64,000 nucleotides of DNA, from the NCBI GenBank assembly GCA_035518815.1, contig DATIXG010000114.1, forward strand, positions 5,811 to 69,810, in the 5' to 3' direction. The notes under the pieces were generated by a model that was given only the letters and a program-made list of their open reading frames with translations, did no database searches and was not told where the DNA came from. A program made the position numbers and the translations under genes. The stretch is from AG25 sp035518815. GTDB lineage: Bacteria > Gemmatimonadota > Gemmatimonadetes > Gemmatimonadales > GWC2-71-9. Below are positions 17,245 through 23,962 of this stretch, one piece after another (within the stretch, counting starts at the first letter, position 1; every line of letters begins with the position of its first letter).

Positions 17245-18624
17245 TCAGGCGTAACGATCCAGCCGGGCGGCGACGCGGCGGCCGCGCACCGTCACACCGC
17301 CCAGTGCTTGCACCGCGCGTTCCACGACCGACGGGGCGACCTCCACGACGCTGAACGTTTCCCGTACGTCGATGCGACCGATCTGAGATTTCTCGAGACC
17401 GACCTCGCGTATCAACGCCCCGACCAGGTCCTTGGCACCCGCGCGATCCTTCTTCCCGACGTTGAGGAAGACCTTGGTCCAGCTCGGGGGGGGCGCGGGA
17501 CGTGGGACGTCGGACGTGGCCCCCTCCGTCCCGCGTCCCACGTCCCCCAGGAGTCCCAGAATCGCCGCGGCCACCTCCGCCGGGTCGTACCGTTCGAACA
17601 GCGGATCGAGCAGTGCGAGCTCCGCATCGTGCTCGCCCTGTTCGATCCGTCGCCCGATGCGCTCCCGCAGTGCCGCGGCTCGGTCCCGCGCGCGATCCGC
17701 GCTGGAGGAGAGGGCGAGCGGGGCCAGCGGTGCGGCGATCGAGCGGAGGTAGGGAAGCTGGCCTCCCGTGACGAACATGACCGGCGCTCCGGCGGAGAGC
17801 CCCGTGAGCGCGGCAAACTGGGCGCGGGTAGGGAGCGTGAGGCAGATGACCGCATCGCAGGTGGGAAGGGGTGGCGTAATCTCGCCGCCGTCCCAGACCA
17901 GGGGCCGCGCCGGAGCCAGGAGATCGAGCGTATCCCGGAGCAGGGTGGCGCGGTGCTCGGGCAGCGCGGCAGCGACGGCGTATCGGGCCGGACCCAGAGG
18001 CGAGAGCGGTTTGCCGTCGGCGTCGACGGGGAGTTCGCCCACGATTTCGGCGCGCCGCGCGTGGCGCTCGAGGAAGTCGCTCAGGCGGCCGGGATTCCAG
18101 GAGAGCACGATGCGCCGTGCGTCGGGGGCGGCGCCGAGGATGGCGTCGAGCTCGGTCGCGGCGCCCGTCGCGACGGCCTGTTCAGGCCAGGCGATCACGA
18201 GCGTCGGTACGGCCTCGAGCTTGAGCACGGATTGGCCGACCAGGGCCATGAGGTCGGCCGTCGAGCCGGCGAGGGCGTCGGGTGGGTGTGACGCCAGCGT
18301 CCGGGCGGCGCGAGCGAGGCCGGTGACTGCGTGCACCCGCCAGTCGGGTCGTGCGGCGGCGGCCCAGGCGGCCGCGCAGACTTCATCGGGGCACGCAATG
18401 ACGACGGCGGGGCCACTGCTCGGGGCCGGGTGGGGCGACGGCAGCAGGCGCCACAGGTCCCCCGCCTGTTCCGGCGCCGGCGGCGCCACCACGACCACAT
18501 GCCGCCCGCGCTCGAGCGCGGCGCGGCCCTCATCCAGCGTCGTCACACGTGCCTCGATTGTCAAAGAGTTGTCACAGTCCGGCGTGGGGATGCTACGTCG
18601 CGCGCGACCGGATGGCAACACCAT
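17245..18624 (-). CDS. Degenerate DEAD-box-like protein with a DbpA RNA-binding domain
   Basis: 459 residues from the ATG at 18624; a TTG at 18564 would remove a poorly conserved leader. The C-terminal 75 residues (WTKVFLNVGKKDRAGAKDLV...IDVRETFSVVEVAP...ARLDRY) are the DbpA RNA-binding fold used by some DEAD-box helicases to bind 23S rRNA. The rest is laid out like two RecA domains, but has no Walker A GKT and no DEAD; the motif I position reads VVVVAPPAPEQAG. It is probably an inactive or repurposed helicase acting in ribosome or RNA metabolism. A hairpin element is inserted in frame at 17494-17548. Confidence 0.65.
   Translation of the reverse strand: MVLPSGRARRSIPTPDCDNSLTIEARVTTLDEGRAALERGRHVVVVAPPAPEQAGDLWRLLPSPHPAPSSGPAVVIACPDEVCAAAWAAAARPDWRVHAVTGLARAARTLASHPPDALAGSTADLMALVGQSVLKLEAVPTLVIAWPEQAVATGAATELDAILGAAPDARRIVLSWNPGRLSDFLERHARRAEIVGELPVDADGKPLSPLGPARYAVAAALPEHRATLLRDTLDLLAPARPLVWDGGEITPPLPTCDAVICLTLPTRAQFAALTGLSAGAPVMFVTGGQLPYLRSIAAPLAPLALSSSADRARDRAAALRERIGRRIEQGEHDAELALLDPLFERYDPAEVAAAILGLLGDVGRGTEGATSDVPRPAPPPSWTKVFLNVGKKDRAGAKDLVGALIREVGLEKSQIGRIDVRETFSVVEVAPSVVERAVQALGGVTVRGRRVAARLDRYA
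17494..17548. repeat. In-frame hairpin element (GGGACG word) inside the DbpA-like gene
   Basis: GGGACGTGGGACG (17497-17509) pairs perfectly with CGTCCCACGTCCC (17534-17546), with further GGACG iterations around. On the coding strand it gives a linker (GRGTEGATSDVPRPAPPP) between the helicase-like part and the RNA-binding domain. Confidence 0.75.
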
Positions 18625-18687
18625 TGCGCGGCCCGCGCGGGCATGGGTATCGTGCCTCGACGTTCACCCGCACGGAGCCGCCCGTCC

Positions 18688-19875
18688 ATGACGCAAGGCT
18701 TGTCGCCCAACCTGCAGCATCTCGAGACGTCGGCGACGATCGCGATTTCGCAGGAAGCCAAGCGACGCCGCGCGGCGGGCGAGGATGTGATCGATCTGGG
18801 CGCGGGAGAGCCCGACTTCCCCACGCCGCCCGTCCCGAGCGACGCGGGGATCCGCGCGATCCGCGACGGCAGGACCCACTATCCGGCGAACGAAGGCATT
18901 CTCGAGCTGCGCGTCGCCGCCGCGAAGCATCTGTCGGTGCTCTCGGGCGGGCGGCCGGTGAACGCCGACAACATCGTGGTGTCGAACGGATCCAAGCAGT
19001 CGCTCTTCAACGTCTGCTTCACGCTGTTCGGGCCGGGCGACATCGTGGCGATTCCGGCGCCCGCGTGGGTCTCGTATCCCCAGATCGTCTACCTGTCGCG
19101 CGCGCGGCCCGCCCTGGTGGCCGGCGACGCGGAGTGGAGCCTCAAGGTCGGCGTGCGCGATCTCGAGCGCGTGGTCCCCGGCGCGCGCGGCCTGATTCTC
19201 TGCTCCCCCTGCAATCCCACGGGGGGGGTGTACACGGCGGCGGAGATCCGCGCGATCGCGCAGTGGGCGCTCGAGCGCAAGGTCTGGGTGATCGCGGACG
19301 AGATCTATCGCCGCATCCATTACGGCCCGGGACCGGCACCGTCGTTCCTCGACTTGCCGGACGAAATGCTCGAGCGCGTCGTGGTCATCTACGGCGTGAG
19401 CAAGGCGTACGCGATGACGGGCTGGCGGATCGGGCTCGCGCTCGCGCCCGCGAAGATCGCCAAGGCGATGGCGGCGCTCCAGTCGCACACCACGACGGGC
19501 GCGAACCATCCCGCGCAGTACGCCGCTGCCGCCGCGCTGGGCGACGAGCGCGTCGAGCAGGACGTGCTCCGGATGGTGGCCGAGTTCCGCAAGCGGCGCG
19601 ATCTCGTGGTGTCGACCTTCCGGCGGGAGCTGCCCGGGGTCGAGTTCGTGGACCCGCTCGGCGCGTTCTACTTCTTCTTCCGGGTGGACTCCTTCGGCGG
19701 CATCACCGGCACCGAGTTCTGCACGCGGTTGATCACGTCCACCGGCGTCGCCATGGTGCCGGGGTCGGCGTTCGGCGACGACCGCTACGTGCGGATGTCG
19801 TACGCGGCGTCGACGGAGCATATCGGGAAGGCGCTCGAGCGGATCGTCAATTTTGCGAAGAAGCTGGGGGACTAG
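18688..19875 (+). CDS. Class I pyridoxal-phosphate aminotransferase (aspartate-type)
   Basis: 395 residues, fold-type I. The PLP lysine is Lys239 in YGVSKAYAMTGWRIG; other motifs are LGAGEPDFPTP, VVSNGSKQSLFN, SPCNPTGGVY and ADEIYRRI. The Arg of the C-terminal domain that binds the alpha-carboxylate is in RMSYAAS. Probably an aspartate or prephenate aminotransferase. ATG at 18688 follows CGGAG. Divergent from the DbpA-like gene; its stop codon at 19873-19875 touches the left arm of the four-helix cassette. Confidence 0.92.
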   Translation: MTQGLSPNLQHLETSATIAISQEAKRRRAAGEDVIDLGAGEPDFPTPPVPSDAGIRAIRDGRTHYPANEGILELRVAAAKHLSVLSGGRPVNADNIVVSNGSKQSLFNVCFTLFGPGDIVAIPAPAWVSYPQIVYLSRARPALVAGDAEWSLKVGVRDLERVVPGARGLILCSPCNPTGGVYTAAEIRAIAQWALERKVWVIADEIYRRIHYGPGPAPSFLDLPDEMLERVVVIYGVSKAYAMTGWRIGLALAPAKIAKAMAALQSHTTTGANHPAQYAAAAALGDERVEQDVLRMVAEFRKRRDLVVSTFRRELPGVEFVDPLGAFYFFFRVDSFGGITGTEFCTRLITSTGVAMVPGSAFGDDRYVRMSYAASTEHIGKALERIVNFAKKLGD

Positions 19876-20375
19876 AAGGGACGGGGGACGAGGGAAGGGG
19901 GACGGGTGGTGCGGGGAAACGATCACGCGCGCGTCGTATTGACGCCCTCAGTCCTGCGTCGCAGTCGATCTTTCAATGCGTGCGAAGACTCGATTCGCTG
20001 CAAGCGTGGACGCGGGGACGTCTCGTCGCTCGGCTGGCCTACCGTCTGACCTTGGAGCCGCCTCTCAGTCGTCATTTTGGTCTCGCTGACCAGATTCGCC
20101 GAGCCGCCGCCGCTATTCCTGCCAACATTGCCGAGGGGTACGCTCTTGGGACGACCCCTCAGTTCATTCGCTTTCTACGAATCGCGTTGGGCTCCGCGAC
20201 GGAGCTGTGCACGCACCTGGAGCTGGCGCGCGATCTGAACCTCGTGCCTGAGCGAACTGTCGATGAAACCCTATCTGTGGCGAACCAGGTAGTCGGTCTA
20301 CTGATCGGATTGATCTACAGTCTGAAGCGCCGGTCTGTCCCCACCCCTCCCTCATCCCCCGTCTCTCGTCCCTAG
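19876..20375 (+). mobile_element. Candidate cassette: inverted G-rich arms flanking a four-helix-bundle gene
   Basis: The left arm (about 19876-19912) iterates GGGACGG and GGGGGACG; the right arm (about 20338-20373) is an imperfect reverse complement (CCCCCGTCTCTCGTCCC and similar). Between them lies one small gene whose stop falls in the right arm. The layout, IR-gene-IR, resembles a minimal mobile cassette, but no target-site duplication can be claimed from the sequence alone. Confidence 0.35.
19980..20375 (+). CDS. Four-helix-bundle protein (S23/IVS-encoded family)
   Basis: 131 residues from the GTG at 19980. Family pattern: an N-terminal ...LDSLQAWTRGRLVARLAY, then HFGLADQIRRAAAAIPANIAEGY (GL..QIRRAA.SIP.NIAEG), FIRFLRIALGSATELCTHLELA and a last helix VVGLLIGLIYSLKRR. 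The fold is shared with proteins from 23S rRNA intervening sequences and with the Avd accessory protein of diversity-generating retroelements; there it binds RNA. Molecular role here is unknown. The start has no strong ribosome binding site. The stop codon (within CTAG at 20372-20375) lies in the right repeat arm and also forms the stop of the convergent peptidase gene. Confidence 0.8.
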   Translation: MRRLDSLQAWTRGRLVARLAYRLTLEPPLSRHFGLADQIRRAAAAIPANIAEGYALGTTPQFIRFLRIALGSATELCTHLELARDLNLVPERTVDETLSVANQVVGLLIGLIYSLKRRSVPTPPSSPVSRP

Positions 20376-21604
20376 ATCTTGGCTGGTCTATGCGAGAGCA
20401 CCTCGATCCCCGTCTCCGTCATCACGCAGTCATCCTCGATCCGCACGCCGAATTTTCCGGGCTGGTACACGCCGGGCTCGATGGTAAAGGTCATCCCGGG
20501 TTCCAGTCGCGTTTCGCTGCCGTCCACGAGATAGGGCGGTTCGTGCACCTCGAGCCCGAAGCCGTGGCCGAGGCGATGGGTGAACTGGGGGCCGTATCCC
20601 GCCGCGGCGATCACCTGGCGCGCCGCGCGATCCAGCTCCTGTCCCTGGGTCAGGAGCGGCCGCCCCAGCGCGATCGCGGCGGTCTGCGCGTCATGCAGCA
20701 GGTTGAAGATGGTCTTGAATTCCTCCGAGGGTCGGTCGCCGAACCAGACGGTCCGCGTGATGTCCGACGTGTACCCCGCCACCCGGCAGCCGCAGTCGAT
20801 CAGGACCGGCATCTCGGGCGCGAGCGTCGTTTCCGCGGGCGCGCCGTGCGGGAACGCACTCGAGGGCCCGAACTGCACGAGCCCGTCGCCGTCGCCGCCC
20901 CGCCGCGCCATCTCGGCCGCGAGGAAGCGCGCGATGTCCTGTTCGCTCGTTCCGGGCGCGAGTGCGGCGAACGTGGCGGCCAGCGCGTCTTCGGTGATGG
21001 CGATCGCGCGGCGCACGAGATCGACTTCCTCTCCGGTCTTCACCATCCGGAGCCGCTCGGTGACCGGGCGGGCGTCCTCGAAGCGCCAGCCGCCGAGCGC
21101 GTCCTTGATGCCGAGGAACGTGGCGTAGTCCGTCGACGAGTCGAGTGCGATCGTGCCGGTGCCGCGGACCTTGTGCTTCCGCACCGCCTTGGTCACCAGC
21201 TTGAACGGGTCGTCCCGTTCCTCCCATCCGGTGACGTCGGCGATCGGCGTGCGCGCCTTGATGCGCCCGACCTCGAATGCCGGGCAGATGATGGCGGGAT
21301 CGCCTCCGACGGGCAGGACCAGCGCGATGAGGCGTTCGCTCCGGCCGGGGTTCGAGCCGGTGAAGTAGCGGTAGTTCGCGCCGGGGGTGGCGATGAGGCA
21401 GTCCCACTTGCGCGTCGTCAGCTCGGCTTGCGCGCGCGCGATGCGGCGCGAGATGGTCGCGGGGGAGAGGGAGGGCTCTTGGGAACGCGGAAGTGGGAAC
21501 GCGGAGGTCGGTACAGGGGTCGCTCTGCTGTTCCGCGTCCCGCGTTCCCACGTCCGCGTTTCGAGCACCGCTGCCATCAGCGCTACGAAGTCCCGTCGCT
21601 CCAT
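20372..21604 (-). CDS. M24-family aminopeptidase (Xaa-Pro dipeptidase-like)
   Basis: 410 residues, creatinase/prolidase N domain plus pita-bread metallopeptidase. Metal ligands: two Asp in LIDCGCRVAGYTSDITRTVW, His in HRLGHGFGLEVHEPPY, Glu in TIEPGVYQPG and Glu in RIEDDCVMTE. Cleaves Xaa-Pro or dipeptides. The N-terminus (MERRDFVALMAAVLETR) is followed by an in-frame hairpin element at 21478-21563, so residues about 15-42 are repeat-derived; the conserved enzyme begins near LSPATISRRIARAQAEL. Either this ATG or a start after the element could be used. Confidence 0.88.
   Translation of the reverse strand: MERRDFVALMAAVLETRTWERGTRNSRATPVPTSAFPLPRSQEPSLSPATISRRIARAQAELTTRKWDCLIATPGANYRYFTGSNPGRSERLIALVLPVGGDPAIICPAFEVGRIKARTPIADVTGWEERDDPFKLVTKAVRKHKVRGTGTIALDSSTDYATFLGIKDALGGWRFEDARPVTERLRMVKTGEEVDLVRRAIAITEDALAATFAALAPGTSEQDIARFLAAEMARRGGDGDGLVQFGPSSAFPHGAPAETTLAPEMPVLIDCGCRVAGYTSDITRTVWFGDRPSEEFKTIFNLLHDAQTAAIALGRPLLTQGQELDRAARQVIAAAGYGPQFTHRLGHGFGLEVHEPPYLVDGSETRLEPGMTFTIEPGVYQPGKFGVRIEDDCVMTETGIEVLSHRPAKI
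21478..21563. repeat. In-frame hairpin element (GGGAACGCGG word) at the 5' end of the M24 gene
   Basis: GTGGGAACGCGG at 21493-21504 pairs perfectly with CCGCGTTCCCAC at 21540-21551; the left arm iterates GGGAACGCGGAA. It encodes RTWERGTRNSRATPVPTSAF in the peptidase N-terminus. Confidence 0.75.
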
Positions 21605-21676
21605 CCGTGCTAGCCCGCCCCTCGCGTGCGGCCTATATTATCCGCCCTCCCGCATGCGTGGAAGGCATCCTCACCG

Positions 21677-22192
21677 ATGAACTTCGAAGCGCGCATTGAG
21701 CCACTCGGCGGCAAGCTTCCCACCGTGAGCTATCGCTGGGATCCCGAGACCGACATCCTCACCGTCGCCTGCAAGGGCGTCGCGAAGGCCACCGGCATGA
21801 ACGGGACCGTGGACCTGGAGGGCGGTGACGGGTCGTTCGTCGTGCTCGACGTCGCGGGCGGCGTGTTGCAGGGCGTGGACGTCGTCACGTGGCCCGACGA
21901 CGTCCGCACCGTCAACGGATTGGCCTCCCCCGAGGGCGCGAAGGACGGCCGTATCGTCTTTCCCGCCCGGCGCTCGCAGCCGGGCATCGCGGCGGTCGAG
22001 GTGGACACGGCGCTCATTGTCGAGAAGAACCACAGTGAGTCCGTATTCCATTTCCGTGTGGGGCGCCCTCGCCAGGTCACCCTGGTCCGCGTGGCGGACC
22101 TCTTCCTGGTCGAGGTGGACAAGCACTCGCGGGTTGCGGGCCTCTGGTTCCTCGACGTCCCGCCCTTCCCGAGCGTCGAGGTCACCGCCTGA
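21677..22192 (+). CDS. Conserved hypothetical protein
   Basis: 171 residues from the ATG at 21677 (MNFEARIEPLGG). Opening strands VSYRWDPETDILTVACKG faintly recall DUF2283-type (YD.EADVLY) beta units, and a related phrase recurs near the end (VRVADLFLVEVDKHSRVAGL), suggesting an internal two-fold repeat of a small beta module. No enzyme motif. Divergent from the M24 gene, with a TATATTAT stretch at 21634-21641 that may hold a -10. It ends 13 bases before the methyltransferase and may be the first gene of the DNA-repair operon. Confidence 0.6.
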   Translation: MNFEARIEPLGGKLPTVSYRWDPETDILTVACKGVAKATGMNGTVDLEGGDGSFVVLDVAGGVLQGVDVVTWPDDVRTVNGLASPEGAKDGRIVFPARRSQPGIAAVEVDTALIVEKNHSESVFHFRVGRPRQVTLVRVADLFLVEVDKHSRVAGLWFLDVPPFPSVEVTA

Positions 22193-22205
22193 GCCGGGCG
22201 GCGTC

Positions 22206-22973
22206 GTGAGCGACTCCCTGCCGCGGCTCGGGGGCCTCCCCGAAGCGGCCAAGTACGAACGGCTGACGGAACGCGTTCCCGGCGTCTGGTGGAGCGACGT
22301 CGGTCCATTCGCCGGGCTCCACGAGCTCAATGCGGTCCGGGTTCACTACTTCCGCAAGGCGTTCGGCGGATTCGGCAGGCGGCGCGCCCTGGACGTGGGA
22401 TGCGGCGGCGGGATTCTCGCCGAGTCGCTCGCCCGCGAGGGGGCGGCGGTCACCGGGGTCGACCCGTCGGACCGGTCCCTCGCGGCGGCGCGCGAGCATG
22501 CGGGCAAGGCCGGGCTCACGATCGACTATCGCCGCGGCACCGCCGAGGAGCTGCTCGGCGCCGGCCTCGAAGGGACCTTCGATCTCGTGTTCGCCGTCGA
22601 CGTGCTCGAGCACGTCGACCGGCTCGACCGCGCCCTCTCCGCGATCTCCAGAGTGCTCGCGCCCGGCGGTGGGTTCGGCTTCCTCACGCACAACCGCACC
22701 ATTGCTGCGTTCCTCCAGGTCGTCTGGGACGAGGAATACGTCCAGCACACCATGCCCGAGGGATTCCACGACTTCGCCCGCTTCATCACGCCCGAGGAGC
22801 TGACCGACGGTCTCACGCGCTACGGAATGGTCGTGCAGGACATGCGCGGGATTGCGCGGGGCGACGAGGGAGGGAAGGGGAAGGATGTGGAGGAGGTGGA
22901 GGGGAGTGGCGGCCGCATCCTGACCGACGATACCACCGTCACCTACATCGGCTGGGCGCTGAGGACGCGGTGA
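22206..22973 (+). CDS. SAM-dependent methyltransferase (UbiG-like)
   Basis: 255 residues, class I Rossmann methyltransferase. Motif I ALDVGCGGGI at 61-70, motif II VTGVDPSD, motif IV FDLVFAVDVLEHVD, motif VI LAPGGGFGFLTHNRT. The core sequence (HELNAVRVHYFRK...) is close to UbiG/3-demethylubiquinol O-methyltransferase, but ubiquinone genes are absent here. Starts at GTG 22206. A purine-rich insertion at 22861-22908 adds GDEGGKGKDVEEVEGSGG before the final strand (TTVTYIGWALR). It overlaps the NurA gene by GTGA. Confidence 0.85.
   Translation: MSDSLPRLGGLPEAAKYERLTERVPGVWWSDVGPFAGLHELNAVRVHYFRKAFGGFGRRRALDVGCGGGILAESLAREGAAVTGVDPSDRSLAAAREHAGKAGLTIDYRRGTAEELLGAGLEGTFDLVFAVDVLEHVDRLDRALSAISRVLAPGGGFGFLTHNRTIAAFLQVVWDEEYVQHTMPEGFHDFARFITPEELTDGLTRYGMVVQDMRGIARGDEGGKGKDVEEVEGSGGRILTDDTTVTYIGWALRTR
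22861..22908. repeat. Purine-rich in-frame insertion in the methyltransferase
   Basis: GGGAGGGAAGGGGAAGGATG and GGAGGAGGTGGAGGGGAGTGG are one-sided iterations with no complementary arm nearby. They encode a Gly/Glu/Lys loop near the C-terminus of the methyltransferase. Confidence 0.5.
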
Positions 22974-23962
22974 GCGGCGAGCGGCGGCTGCGCGATGCTC
23001 TCGTCGCCGCGGGGGCCGTGCCCGCCTCGCACGTCCCGGAGGAGAGCACGGGACGCGGCGACCTGCTCGAGGTCGCGGGCGCCGAGCTGGTCGAAGACGC
23101 GACGGTCACCGCGCACCCCGTGGCCCCCATCGCGGGGCCGCCCGCCGTGGCGTTCCTTGACGGGATCGAGCGCTGGCTGGTGACGTTCTACGACGGCGTC
23201 GTTCCGATCGTCCGGGCGTACGTGGCGGGCGCCGTGCGGCGCCGCGACGGCAGCCGCCGCTTGAGCACCGCGCTCGCGGCGACCCGCGAGTTTCACGTCG
23301 CGCCCCTGGCCGCCTTGCGTCCTGGCGTGCGGGCGGCGCTCGAGGCGAGCGAGATCGAGCTCGTCGACGTCGCCGCGGATGCGCAGCAGGCAACGCAGCC
23401 GGGCCGCGCGCTCGAGGCGGCGCGGCGCGTGGTGGAGAATGCGCGAGTCGCTCTCGAGAAGGCGCTCGGCGAGCGCCACGCCGCGGCGCTCGGGCCGGAC
23501 GAATGGCTCGTGGTGGACGGCGTGCTCTCGGAGTCGGCCGCGCTGTCCCGCCATCCGCGCGCGCTCGGCGTCATCAAGAGTCACGCGGCGCAGTACTTCG
23601 AGGGCGAGGCCCTCACCCGCGCGCTCACGATCCCCGATCATCATCGCTCGAGCGTGTTCCAGCCCCGGGGCCGCGCGCGCCACGAGGTCTACTCGTGGTA
23701 CCTGCGGCTCTGGCCATGGGAAGGAAACGATCTGCTGTTCGGGCTGGTGCGCGTCGAGGCGCGCGCCCACGCCGACACCGTCGCCACGGCATCCCGGATC
23801 GCCGGGTGGCTCGTGCGCGAACGCGCGCCCGTGGCGACGCCCGACCGGCGGTGGGACCGGTTACTTTACCCCATGCACGACGTCGAAACGTATTTAAGAG
23901 CCCGCGCCCCCCGGGAACTGGTCCCCCGCGCCGCCTCGCGTCTGCCGCGGCGGGCATCGTGA
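22970..23962 (+). CDS. nurA: NurA-like 5'-3' nuclease
   Basis: 330 residues. NurA signatures: an early Asp motif (PPAVAFLDGIERWLVTFYDG, active-site D in AVDGS position), a second Asp at DEWLVVDGVLSE, and the later GVIKSHAAQYF and SSVFQP...YSWYLRLWPW blocks, as in NurA of archaea and Thermus. NurA is a dimeric nuclease that resects DNA ends inside a HerA hexamer. It starts on a GTG overlapping the methyltransferase TGA and ends in a GTGA overlap with herA. The first motif reads FLDGIERW rather than the usual DGS, so activity should not be assumed. Confidence 0.75.
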   Translation: MSGERRLRDALVAAGAVPASHVPEESTGRGDLLEVAGAELVEDATVTAHPVAPIAGPPAVAFLDGIERWLVTFYDGVVPIVRAYVAGAVRRRDGSRRLSTALAATREFHVAPLAALRPGVRAALEASEIELVDVAADAQQATQPGRALEAARRVVENARVALEKALGERHAAALGPDEWLVVDGVLSESAALSRHPRALGVIKSHAAQYFEGEALTRALTIPDHHRSSVFQPRGRARHEVYSWYLRLWPWEGNDLLFGLVRVEARAHADTVATASRIAGWLVRERAPVATPDRRWDRLLYPMHDVETYLRARAPRELVPRAASRLPRRAS

